DNA of 23,726 nucleotides from a virus. Below the pieces are notes generated by a model. The model was not told the origin of the DNA, made no database searches, and saw only the letters and a program-made list of their open reading frames with translations. The translations under genes were made by a program, and so were the position numbers. Below, in pieces: positions 15,620 to 21,568 of this stretch. The DNA is taken from IMG/VR virus record IMGVR_UViG_3300042534_000434, positions 1 to 23,726 of that record; one strand, given 5' to 3'. Within the stretch, counting starts at the first letter, position 1, and each line of letters starts with the position of its first letter.

Positions 15620-17116
15620 ATGCCCTTTTCCTACGCCGTCTACACCGGGAATGGGTCGACGACCCAGTTCAACGTTCCGTTCCCGTACATCCGCCGGGAG
15701 CATGTCGTTGCTTCCTTGGACTACGTCAGCCAGGTGTTCACCTGGGTCAACAACACCACCGTCGAAATCACACCAGCTCCTGCCGCTGGTGTGCGGGTAG
15801 AGGTCAGGCGGGTAACGCCCATCAATGCACCGTTGGTGGACTTTGTCGATGGCTCCACCTTGGTCGCTGCTGACCTGGACACCAATGCCCTGCAGCAGAC
15901 CTACGTCAACCAAGAGCAGGACGACGACTTCGCAGACACCATCTCCATCAACTCTCAAGGGTTGCTGGATGCAGGCGGCAAGCGGTTGACCAACCTTGGC
16001 AATCCAACATCCGCTCAGGATGCAGCCACCAAGACCTACGTCGACACAGCCGACAACCTGCGGCTGAAGCGCGACGGCACCCAGGCAATGACCGGCGCAT
16101 TGCCGATGGGTGGCTTCAAGGTCACCGGGCTGGGCACTCCATCCAGCAGCGACGATGCGTCGACCAAGGGGTACGTCGACAGCGCGGTCGGCCTGGCCGG
16201 TGGCTTTGCCGCTGCTGCGTCAGCCAGTGCGTCTGCTGCTGCTGTCAGCGAGTCCAATGCAGCTGCGTCGGAAAGCGCTGCAGGGGTTAGCGAGTCCAAT
16301 GCTGCTGCATCTGAGAGCGCTGCTGCTGGTAGCGCCAGTGCTGCGGCCAGCTCTGCGTCGACCGCTACGACCCAGGCCGGCAACGCCAGCTCGTCAGCCA
16401 GTGCTGCATCAGCCAGTGCCACTGCTGCATCCAACAGCGCATCAAACGCTGCCGCCAGTGCTGCCGCTGCCTTGGCAGCCCTGGACAATTTTGATGACAG
16501 GTACCTGGGCCCTAAGAACAGTGACCCAACGGTCGACAACGACGGCGACCCGCTCGTCGCTGGGGCGCTGTACTGGAACACCCCGCTGGGGGTGATGAAG
16601 GTTTACACCGGCACAGTGTGGGTGGTGGCCTATGTGCCTGGCGATGCCATCAACATCAACTTCGCGCCGTACAGCACGATTGCGTCTAACAACGTGCAGG
16701 GCGCGATTCAAGAGCTGACGGATGAAAAGCTGAACCTGACGGGTGGGGCGCTGACTGGCGACCTGGCCCTGAACGCTCAGTCGGACCTGCGCTTTGCAGA
16801 TGCAGACAGCAGCCACTCGGTCGGCTTCCAAGCCCCCTCAACAGTTGCAGCCAATGTGACCTGGACGCTTCCTGCCGCTGATGCGTCGGTGTCGGGGTAT
16901 GCGTTGAAGTCTGACGGGGCAGGCAACCTCAGCTGGGGCCTAGCAGGAGGAGCGTCGGGGGGTGGCGCTAATCAGGTTTTCTATGAGAATGACCAGGTCG
17001 TGACCACCAGTTACACGCTCACCACCAGCAAGAACGCCATGAGCGCGGGGCCCATCACTATCAACTCCGGCGTCACGGTCACCATCCCTGCCGGCCAATT
17101 CTGGAGCATCGTCTGA
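15620..17116 (+). CDS. tail fibre protein with T7 gp17-like virion-binding domain
   Basis: A 498-residue fibre. Residues 1 to about 150 match the T7 gp17 tail-attachment domain: NVPFPYIRREHVV, then RRVTPINAPLVDFVDGS (T7: RRVTSTTDRLVDFTDGS). Two related modules follow (LTNLGNPTSAQDAATKTYVD and VTGLGTPSSSDDASTKGYVD), a common fibre repeat. Residues about 195-287 form an Ala/Ser-only stalk, probably a trimeric coiled or helical rod. The remainder (LGVMKVYTGTVWVVAY and a Gly-rich C-terminus ending PAGQFWSIV) resembles distal cyanophage fibre domains. It lacks a T7-like receptor tip, so the following fibre genes probably supply it. The stop is followed by TC and the next ATG. Confidence 0.92.
   Translation: MPFSYAVYTGNGSTTQFNVPFPYIRREHVVASLDYVSQVFTWVNNTTVEITPAPAAGVRVEVRRVTPINAPLVDFVDGSTLVAADLDTNALQQTYVNQEQDDDFADTISINSQGLLDAGGKRLTNLGNPTSAQDAATKTYVDTADNLRLKRDGTQAMTGALPMGGFKVTGLGTPSSSDDASTKGYVDSAVGLAGGFAAAASASASAAAVSESNAAASESAAGVSESNAAASESAAAGSASAAASSASTATTQAGNASSSASAASASATAASNSASNAAASAAAALAALDNFDDRYLGPKNSDPTVDNDGDPLVAGALYWNTPLGVMKVYTGTVWVVAYVPGDAININFAPYSTIASNNVQGAIQELTDEKLNLTGGALTGDLALNAQSDLRFADADSSHSVGFQAPSTVAANVTWTLPAADASVSGYALKSDGAGNLSWGLAGGASGGGANQVFYENDQVVTTSYTLTTSKNAMSAGPITINSGVTVTIPAGQFWSIV
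16244..16327 (+). repeat. 42-bp imperfect tandem repeat coding the fibre stalk
   Basis: Two adjacent 14-residue units starting VSESNAAASESAA (residues 209-222 and 223-236) are encoded by similar but not identical codons. The 14-residue length equals two heptads, fitting a coiled-coil rod. The same Ser/Ala pattern decays on either side, so the whole stalk probably grew by unequal duplication. Confidence 0.7.
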
Positions 17117-17118
17117 TC

Positions 17119-18315
17119 ATGACTCTTAATCTTTCTGGATCCAACGGTATCAGCGGCGTTGACGGCTCCGCTGGAACGCCTGCCCTTCAAGGCACCGACG
17201 CCAACACCGGCATCAGCTTCCCCGCAGCAGACACCGTTGCGATCAACACCGGCGGCAGCGAGCGCACCAGGGTGGACAGCTCCGGGCGTTTACTAGTTGG
17301 TACGTCTACGAGTAACGGCGGCCAGCTTGAAGTCAACCGAGCATCAAGCAACGGAGGCTTAGCGGGTGTTCTTAACTATCCACAATTTTCAATAACAAAC
17401 TCGTCTAATTACGGGTGGGCGGTTGGAATGCTTTTTAAGACTCCGCTTGTATCAGGCGGTCCCATTGTAAACAACGCCGCAATATGGTCAGACTGGACAT
17501 CAAGCGATAGTGCTTACCTAGGTTTTGCCACAAATAACGGGGGTACGGTTGCGGAGCGGATGAGGATTGATAGCACAGGATACATTCACGCATCAAATAG
17601 CGGTACATACAACGATTCTGGCTTAACTTTTACTTCGCATACCTATCAGAACGATACGTCTAACGCTGGTGTTCAAGCCTTAATAGCGTGGAACAATAGC
17701 TTTGCAAACATCGTTCACAGTATTAGCTGCTTGAGAGCGGCAAATAGTGCGTACAGTTTCCTACAAGGTACTTCTGGAAACGGTTCTACATCTTTTGCTG
17801 ATAATGAATTCAATCTTCGAGGCGATGGCAACGCTTTTGCAGACGGTACTTGGTCCGGTGGCGGCGCTGACTACGCCGAATACTTTGAGTGGTCTGACAG
17901 CAACCCTGATACAGAAGACCGCCGTGGCATCAGCGTTGTCTTGGATGACGACAAGATCCGCGAAGCCGTTGCTGGCGAAGACCCCATCGGCGTGATCTCT
18001 GGCAACCCCAGCGTCGTTGGTGATGCTGCTTGGAACAAGTGGAGCGGCAAATATCTGCGCGATGAGTTTGGCACTTACATCCAAGAGGACTACGAAGTCG
18101 AGGACGAAGACGGCAACACTGTTGTCCAGCAGCGCCGAAAACTCAACCCCGCTTACGACCCTGACGTGGAGTACATCTCCCGCGAACAACGCCCCGAGTG
18201 GGATTGCGTTGGCCTGATGGGCAAGCTCCGCATACGCAAGGGTCAGGCCACCGGCTCTCGCTGGATCAAGATGCGTGACATCAGCGACTCTGTTGAAGAG
18301 TGGTTGGTGCGCTGA
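17119..18315 (+). CDS. tail fibre / receptor-binding protein with C-terminal peptidase G2-like chaperone domain
   Basis: 398 residues. The N-terminus (LSGSNGISGVDGSAG, then RVDSSGRLLVG) is a common fibre adaptor seen in phage structural proteins. Residues about 60-240 are Asn/Ser/Gly-rich beta-structure encoded by a clearly AT-richer stretch (about 17290-17830). From A250 the ADYAEYFEW signature opens a domain resembling the intramolecular chaperone / autoproteolytic peptidase G2 family, which helps fibres trimerise and then cleaves itself off. The middle part is therefore probably the host-recognition tip, and the last 150 or so residues a removable chaperone. I cannot identify the cleavage residue from sequence alone. 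Confidence 0.82.
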   Translation: MTLNLSGSNGISGVDGSAGTPALQGTDANTGISFPAADTVAINTGGSERTRVDSSGRLLVGTSTSNGGQLEVNRASSNGGLAGVLNYPQFSITNSSNYGWAVGMLFKTPLVSGGPIVNNAAIWSDWTSSDSAYLGFATNNGGTVAERMRIDSTGYIHASNSGTYNDSGLTFTSHTYQNDTSNAGVQALIAWNNSFANIVHSISCLRAANSAYSFLQGTSGNGSTSFADNEFNLRGDGNAFADGTWSGGGADYAEYFEWSDSNPDTEDRRGISVVLDDDKIREAVAGEDPIGVISGNPSVVGDAAWNKWSGKYLRDEFGTYIQEDYEVEDEDGNTVVQQRRKLNPAYDPDVEYISREQRPEWDCVGLMGKLRIRKGQATGSRWIKMRDISDSVEEWLVR

Positions 18316-18317
18316 TT

Positions 18318-18353
18318 AGCCCCCTCCCCCTAACAACCCCCATGACTTACAAC
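18318..18353 (+). repeat. C-rich leader repeat, copy A
   Basis: Spans the pyrimidine-rich spacer and the first four codons of the 47-residue membrane protein. It aligns with 18486-18520 at about 28 of 35 positions with one gap; six of the seven differences are transitions. This suggests duplication of a gene start. Confidence 0.55.
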
Positions 18354-18485
18354 CCCTTCTTCCGCCGAATGTCAGCAGGCAAGCTGCCACCGTGGGATTG
18401 GAGCGACACCCTAGTGGCTAGCACTGTTGCCTTCGTTATTTTGATCGGAATGGGCGCACTTCTTGTAGTCTTTCTAGCCGGTTGA
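18342..18485 (+). CDS. 47-residue single-pass membrane protein, possible holin
   Basis: A short protein with a positively charged N-terminus (NPFFRRMSAGK), a PPWDWSD turn, and one strong membrane segment (LVASTVAFVILIGMGALLVV) running almost to the C-terminus. ATG at 18342 is preferred: the longer GTG start at 18300 lies inside the preceding fibre gene and adds a Pro-rich tail translated from the spacer. In T7 the one-pass holin 17.5 also follows the fibre gene, so a lysis role is a reasonable guess, but nothing else supports it. The leader before its ATG is duplicated before the next fibre gene. Confidence 0.62.
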   Translation: MTYNPFFRRMSAGKLPPWDWSDTLVASTVAFVILIGMGALLVVFLAG

Positions 18486-18520
18486 AGTCCCCTTCTCTAA
18501 TGACTCCCATGACTAACAAC
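18486..18520 (+). repeat. C-rich leader repeat, copy B
   Basis: Second copy of the leader at 18318-18353, including the ATGACTxACAAC gene start. Here it opens only a 13-codon reading frame that ends on the next fibre gene start. Confidence 0.55.
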
Positions 18521-18550
18521 TACAATCAAACCAAGGAGGTGACACCATGA
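18509..18550 (+). CDS. 13-codon mini-ORF overlapping the next start, probable relic or coupling leader
   Basis: Reads MTNNYNQTKEVTP and stops with TGA inside ATGA at 18547-18550. Its start resembles that of the 47-residue membrane protein and its last residues (KEVTP) resemble the end of the 96-residue protein at 19083 (EEVTS). It looks like a small gene deleted down to its two ends. An in-frame ATG at 18500 would make it 16 residues. Whether it is translated is unknown; if so, it would couple translation into the fibre gene. Confidence 0.4.
   Translation: MTNNYNQTKEVTP
18533..18542 (+). promoter_or_regulatory. strong Shine-Dalgarno site for the 179-residue fibre gene
   Basis: AAGGAGGTGA is a full match to the anti-Shine-Dalgarno sequence, 4 bases before ATG at 18547. 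Most structural genes in the window lack such a site. Confidence 0.8.
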
Positions 18551-19086
18551 GCGCCATCAGGCTTACGGGCTCCACGTCCGGCTACGCAGAGATCACACCC
18601 AGCGCCATTGCGGGGGATGTGCAACTGGTGCTTCCGTCAACGGCTGGCACGCTTGACCGCCTCAACCGGGCGGGGAATGTGTTGCAGGTGGTGAATGCGA
18701 CGTACTCGACTTCGACCACAAGAGCCAGCTCTGCCTATGCTGACACTAATTTAACTGCATCAATTACCCCCGCGTCTGCCACAAACAAAATCCTGGTAAT
18801 TGTCCACCATAACGGATGTGGCAAAAACACAAGCGATACACAGCTTCAGTTGCGTTTGCTAAGAGACTCAACGGTAATTGCCCAAATAGAAGATACTGCT
18901 GGGTATGACGGATCAAGCGGATCAAACTACATTGGCACATGTTCTATTTCTTATCTTGATTCCCCTTCTTCTACGTCAGCTATTACCTATAAAACGCAAT
19001 ATGCAAGCGCAGCAAATACATCTCAGGTTCAGTTGCAAGCTAATAGCACTGTCTCAACCATCACCCTCATGGAGGTAGCAGCATGA
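18547..19086 (+). CDS. tail fibre-like protein, cyanophage type
   Basis: 179 residues. The N-terminal LTGSTSGYAEITPSAIAG and LPSTAGTLDRLNRAGNVLQV form a short adaptor I associate with cyanophage fibre proteins. Residues from about 60 onward are beta-rich (alternating Thr, Ser, Val, Ile) and are encoded by AT-richer DNA (about 18720-19080; 24 of 60 G+C in 18781-18840). Probably a receptor-binding or fibre-decorating domain. The start is fixed by the perfect Shine-Dalgarno site at 18533-18542. The gene ends in MEVAA, whose codons include GGAGGT, the ribosome site for the next gene, and the two genes overlap by four bases. Confidence 0.72.
   Translation: MSAIRLTGSTSGYAEITPSAIAGDVQLVLPSTAGTLDRLNRAGNVLQVVNATYSTSTTRASSAYADTNLTASITPASATNKILVIVHHNGCGKNTSDTQLQLRLLRDSTVIAQIEDTAGYDGSSGSNYIGTCSISYLDSPSSTSAITYKTQYASAANTSQVQLQANSTVSTITLMEVAA
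19071..19076 (+). promoter_or_regulatory. Shine-Dalgarno site inside the end of the upstream fibre gene
   Basis: GGAGGT lies 6 bases before ATG at 19083 and is read as part of Met-Glu-Val in the upstream frame. It belongs to a set of three similar junctions. Confidence 0.65.
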
Positions 19087-19373
19087 TGTACTTCGCTTCT
19101 GCCATCTACCAGCTCTACCCAACCGTGGTCCGCACCGTTGGCGAGGATGCGTTCGACGCTGATGGCAACCCCGTAACTTACGACCGCGCAGCCGTTGAAG
19201 CTGAAGCGCAGCGTATGTCCGCCCAACAGGCCCGAGCTTCCGCCTACGCCAGTGAAGCCGACCCGCTGTTCTTCAAAGCGCAGCGCGGCGAGGCAACCAT
19301 CGAAGAGTGGCAGTCTACTGTGGCTGACATTCGTGCTCGCTTTCCGTACCCCACTGAGGAGGTGACATCATGA
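19083..19373 (+). CDS. 96-residue protein of the tail-fibre cassette, function unknown
   Basis: Acidic, helical protein. Visible landmarks are the N-terminal ASAIYQLYPTVVRTVGEDAF, a DADGNPVTYD turn, an Ala/Glu/Gln-rich helix, and the C-terminal DPLFFKAQRGEATIEEW segment. That last segment resembles small proteins found beside fibre genes in cyanophages, so a fibre-assembly or chaperone role is possible but not shown. An ATGATG start overlaps the upstream stop. The gene ends in EEVTS and overlaps the next gene by four bases. Codon use is GC-rich, unlike the middles of its fibre neighbours. Confidence 0.68.
   Translation: MMYFASAIYQLYPTVVRTVGEDAFDADGNPVTYDRAAVEAEAQRMSAQQARASAYASEADPLFFKAQRGEATIEEWQSTVADIRARFPYPTEEVTS
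19356..19365 (+). promoter_or_regulatory. strong Shine-Dalgarno site for the 129-residue fibre gene
   Basis: GAGGAGGTGA, 4 bases before ATG at 19370 and inside the coding end of the 96-residue gene. The whole junction GGAGGTGACAyCATGAG is nearly identical to the one at 18535-18551. Confidence 0.8.
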
Positions 19374-19759
19374 GTACACTAGTCGCGTCTAATCTCAAGA
19401 ACGCATCAGCCACCAACCCCAACATCGTCCTCAATACTGATGGCACGATCGGCGGCGATTGCCTCACGCAAACCTGCCGCGCCTGGGTCAACTTTAACGG
19501 CACCGGCACCGTGGCAATCCGCGCTAGCTACAACGTTAGCAGCATTACAGATAACGATGTGGGCGACTATACGGTAAACTTTGCAACGGCGCTTGCGGAT
19601 GCGAATTATTCAGTATGTGGGATGAAAAATAATCAAAGTAGCAATATCGGCTCCCATCTAAAGATTAACACTCTTTTGTCGGCAAGCGTAAGTGTTGTAA
19701 GTTTTGAAAACAATGCTTCAACAGACTGCCAAACCGTCTGCGTCGCCGTCTTCCGCTAA
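19370..19759 (+). CDS. short tail fibre protein / fibre tip domain
   Basis: 129 residues. Landmarks are NPNIVLNTDGTIGG, then AWVNFNGTGTVAIRASYNVS and ITDNDVGDYTVNFATAL, a pattern widespread in phage fibre tips. The C-terminal half is encoded by AT-richer DNA (20 of 60 G+C at 19621-19680) and ends STDCQTVCVAVFR, a beta strand expected to close the fold. Four cysteines (two early, two late) could stabilise it. The ATGA overlap and strong ribosome site tie its translation to the upstream gene. It probably contributes to receptor binding together with the other fibre proteins. Confidence 0.75.
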   Translation: MSTLVASNLKNASATNPNIVLNTDGTIGGDCLTQTCRAWVNFNGTGTVAIRASYNVSSITDNDVGDYTVNFATALADANYSVCGMKNNQSSNIGSHLKINTLLSASVSVVSFENNASTDCQTVCVAVFR

Positions 19760-19768
19760 GGCCCTACC

Positions 19769-20185
19769 ATGAAAATCATCTACACCAACAACGAAGGCGG
19801 CATCAGCGTCATCCATCCCACGGGTGAACTGAGCATCGAAGAAGTCGCCGCCAAGGATGTGCCCGAAGGCGTGGCCTACGAGATCGTGGAAGACGACGCC
19901 ATCCCCAGTGATCGCACTTTCCGTGGCGCGTGGGTGATGGGCGACTGCTGCGTGGAGCACGACCTCGACAAGTGCAAGGCCATCGGCCACGACAAGCGCC
20001 GCGCTGCCCGTGCTGAGGAGTTCGCCCCACTGGACGAGGTGATCGCCAAGCAAATCCCCGGCAACGACCCCGCCGAAGTGGAAGCCGAGCGCCAACTGGT
20101 CCGCGACAAGTACGTCGCAGTCCAAGACCAAATCGACGCTGCAGCCAGCCCTGACGAGATCAAGGCAGCTCTCGGGCTTGATTAG
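19769..20185 (+). CDS. 138-residue fibre-adjacent protein, possible assembly protein
   Basis: The N-terminal half (MKIIYTNNEGGISVIHPTG, then EIVEDDAIPSDRTFRGAW) resembles a small domain often encoded just after phage fibre genes and in some fibre-assembly proteins. The C-terminal half (residues about 70-138) is a charged helical region, Glu/Lys/Arg-rich, with RDKYVAVQDQIDAA near the end. It has no membrane segment or signal peptide. It lies 9 bases after the preceding fibre gene and lacks a clear Shine-Dalgarno site. Function is not established. Confidence 0.7.
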   Translation: MKIIYTNNEGGISVIHPTGELSIEEVAAKDVPEGVAYEIVEDDAIPSDRTFRGAWVMGDCCVEHDLDKCKAIGHDKRRAARAEEFAPLDEVIAKQIPGNDPAEVEAERQLVRDKYVAVQDQIDAAASPDEIKAALGLD

Positions 20186-20204
20186 TTCCAGCCACTACTA
20201 ACCC

Positions 20205-20342
20205 ATGGCCGTACGCAGCAAGCAAGGCACCGCCGCAGTCCAGCACCAAGCCGGGGCACCTAAGCTCACGCGCCAAGGGCAAGGCAGGCGCAGCAAACCG
20301 CGTGGCACCCGCAAGCTGCTGCGCGGTCAAGGCAAGGGGTGA
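20205..20342 (+). CDS. 45-residue highly basic small protein
   Basis: Starts ATG after a CTAACCC spacer. Twelve of 45 residues are Lys or Arg and none is acidic. Gly/Gln-rich segments such as LTRQGQGRRSKPRGTRK and the ending RGQGKG resemble small basic proteins that I associate with cyanophage genomes. It is probably nucleic-acid or ribosome binding. It is too short for many gene finders, but the conserved-looking ending and the stop-start spacing support it. Confidence 0.6.
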   Translation: MAVRSKQGTAAVQHQAGAPKLTRQGQGRRSKPRGTRKLLRGQGKG

Positions 20343-20378
20343 CGGTGCCGGTAATCTGAACGCAGGTTTTCAAGGTCC

Positions 20379-20633
20379 ATGGCCGAGGTCATTGCAGCAC
20401 TAGTGGGCTCGGCCTTCACCGCTCTGGCGATGGGCGTGAGCAACGGCATCAAAGGCAACACCAACAGCAGGGAGGTCGTTACCCGGTTGACGGTGGCCGT
20501 GGAGAACGTGGCCAAGCGGTTGGAAGAACTGCACGTCGACATAAAGGCAGACAGGAAGGAGACCTTCAGCAGGCTGAACGCAGTGGAGCACCGGGTGACT
20601 GTTGTCGAAGCCAAGATTGAAACCGGGGCATGA
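20379..20633 (+). CDS. 84-residue membrane-anchored coiled-coil protein, possible holin or spanin-like
   Basis: Residues 4-24 (VIAALVGSAFTALAMGVSNG) form a hydrophobic segment able to span or insert in a membrane. The rest (about 32-80) is a heptad-patterned charged helix with VENVAKRLEELHVDIKAD and LNAVEHRVTVVEAKIE. This layout suits an inner-membrane protein with an extramembrane coiled coil, as in some holin-associated or inner-membrane spanin proteins. No lipoprotein partner is seen nearby. The start follows a weak AAGGTCC leader. It overlaps the next gene by four bases (ATGA). Confidence 0.65.
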   Translation: MAEVIAALVGSAFTALAMGVSNGIKGNTNSREVVTRLTVAVENVAKRLEELHVDIKADRKETFSRLNAVEHRVTVVEAKIETGA

Positions 20634-20860
20634 ACCCCATCGAGCAGCCACTGGAGCTGGAGCTGCAACGAGAGGCCCGGCAACGAGAGCTGCTTGCCAT
20701 GTACGAGGACGAGGAGTGGGGGCAGCTGCTGGCCGCGGCTGAGCTGCTGAACACGGCGCTGTCAGAGCAGCTGGCCATCAACCAATGGCTGGTGAAGGAA
20801 GCGGCAGATAATCTTGGGGAAGCTTGGCAAGCCCATCGGGCAGCGCAGGCCAACCATTAA
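20630..20860 (+). CDS. 76-residue helical protein, unknown
   Basis: Acidic, Leu- and Ala-rich; very likely one or two long helices throughout (LELELQREARQRELLAMYED, then LLAAAELLNTALSEQLAINQ). No membrane segment, cysteine pairs or recognisable motif. The ATGA overlap with the upstream coiled-coil gene suggests equal expression and perhaps a physical partnership. The size is close to that of small terminase subunits, but I see no helix-turn-helix or other supporting feature, so no function is assigned. Confidence 0.58.
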   Translation: MNPIEQPLELELQREARQRELLAMYEDEEWGQLLAAAELLNTALSEQLAINQWLVKEAADNLGEAWQAHRAAQANH

Positions 20861-20873
20861 CCCCACCAGGACC

Positions 20874-21014
20874 ATGGACTTTCTTTCCCATCCAGCCTTT
20901 TGGATTGTTGTCGCTGCAGCCAGTGAGCTGATTGCGCTGTCGCCACTGAAGAGCAACAGCGTGGTGCAGCTGGTGTTCCAAATGCTGCATCTGCTGAAAG
21001 CAAAAAAGCCCTAG
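20874..21014 (+). CDS. 46-residue membrane protein, zero-frame product of a possible frameshift gene
   Basis: The N-terminal HPAFWIVVAAASELIAL is a membrane segment, followed by SPLKSNSVVQLVFQMLHLL, an amphipathic helix, and a Lys-rich end. The ATG at 20874 is preceded by AGGACC. An upstream in-frame alternative start at 20814 would lie wholly within the previous gene and is not preferred. The last codons are GCA AAA AAG CCC TAG, which contain a classic A AAA AAG slippery heptamer in the correct register. The short form may be one of two products. A lysis or membrane role is possible but unproven. Confidence 0.65.
   Translation: MDFLSHPAFWIVVAAASELIALSPLKSNSVVQLVFQMLHLLKAKKP
21002..21008 (+). 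promoter_or_regulatory. candidate -1 ribosomal frameshift site A AAA AAG
   Basis: The heptamer sits in the zero frame as xxA AAA AAG, the register required for -1 slippage, four bases before the TAG of the 46-residue frame. A possible stimulating stem starts 7 bases downstream (21016-21025 pairing with 21127-21136, two wobble pairs, about 100-nt loop). A compact hairpin lies at 21043-21057 (GTTGAC, loop CCT, GTCAAC). Neither structure is proven. Confidence 0.5.
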
Positions 21015-21232
21015 AGGTTGGGTGGAAGCAGTGGTGGTTTGAGTTGACCCTGTCAACCAAGCTGGACCAAGCAGAGAAGGACTGGCATGCGGCACAGCCT
21101 GCTAAGCCCATGCCAGTGGTAATCCACCACCCGATCGACGACAAGCTGCAGACTGGTGACAGCCGCCTGCTGGGTGGCGCAATGGAAATCAAAGCTCCGT
21201 GGCGGACCAATGAAGAAAGCAACCAAGGCTGA
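21008..21232 (+). CDS. -1 frame extension (74 codons) of the 46-residue membrane protein
   Basis: A -1 slip at A AAA AAG would join the first 45 residues to this frame and give a 119-residue protein. The extension begins ALEVGWKQWWFELTLSTKL, aromatic and amphipathic, then a charged helix (DQAEKDWHAAQ), a Pro-rich part and a polar C-terminus. Between the last upstream stop of this frame (20924) and TTG at 21044 there is no ATG, GTG or TTG. Independent translation would have to use that TTG, without a Shine-Dalgarno site, and would lose the aromatic segment. The 3' end overlaps the next gene. An alternative is a single-base sequencing or natural indel. Confidence 0.5.
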   Translation, partial: ALEVGWKQWWFELTLSTKLDQAEKDWHAAQPAKPMPVVIHHPIDDKLQTGDSRLLGGAMEIKAPWRTNEESNQG

Positions 21233-21359
21233 GAAGAAGGTGGCCACTGTGATGCGGGAGTTCAAGGGCGGCCAGCTCAGGTCCTCCAGCGGGCAGAAGG
21301 TGACGAACCCACGGCAGGCTTTGGCCATTGCTTTGAGTGAATCACGGAGGCGTCGCTGA
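21210..21359 (+). CDS. 49-residue basic protein, DUF6496-like
   Basis: KVATVMREFKGGQLRSSSG followed by KVTNPRQALAIALSESRRR fits a small family (DUF6496-type) found in phages and bacteria, with the pattern VMxEFKxGxLxSxSGxKVTxxxQAxAIALSE. No biochemical function is known to me. The Lys/Arg-rich ends suggest nucleic-acid contact. The gene overlaps the preceding frame by 23 bases and shares one base with the next start (TGATG). Its CACGGAGG 3' end doubles as the ribosome site for the next gene. Confidence 0.72.
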   Translation: MKKATKAEKKVATVMREFKGGQLRSSSGQKVTNPRQALAIALSESRRRR

Positions 21360-21568
21360 TGTGCTCAGCTGCAATGACAGCAGGCGGTGGCGCCAATGTG
21401 GGCATGGGCCTGGGCACTGGCATCAGTGAAGCCATGGCCGGGATGCGTATTGCCAGGGAGGACGTCAAGCAAGGGACATCCCCCATGGCTGACCCACGGA
21501 TCAATCAGATCTACCAGTCGATGACTCCAGCTTCATTGCCGGGTCGACGTCCGGGTCCCACAGCTTGA
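21359..21568 (+). CDS. 69-residue hypothetical protein, last gene of the late strand
   Basis: The start is supported by GGAGG at 21346-21350 and the TGATG overlap. The N-terminal third is Gly/Ala/Met-rich (GGGANVGMGLGTGISEAMAG), weakly hydrophobic, and somewhat like the opening of internal virion protein B. The rest is polar, with DPRINQIYQSM, and ends in a Pro/Arg-rich tail. That tail is coded within 68 bases that also code, on the other strand, the end of the exonuclease, so it may be unconstrained. Function unknown. Confidence 0.55.
   Translation: MCSAAMTAGGGANVGMGLGTGISEAMAGMRIAREDVKQGTSPMADPRINQIYQSMTPASLPGRRPGPTA

Noticed and set aside
18300-18341. GTG start extending the 47-residue membrane protein upstream
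   Set aside because: It lies inside the end of the fibre gene and would translate the C-rich spacer; the ATG at 18342 lies in a repeated gene-start context.
20630-20860. Small terminase subunit for the 76-residue helical protein
   Set aside because: Only size and position fit. No DNA-binding motif is visible and the large terminase is not adjacent.
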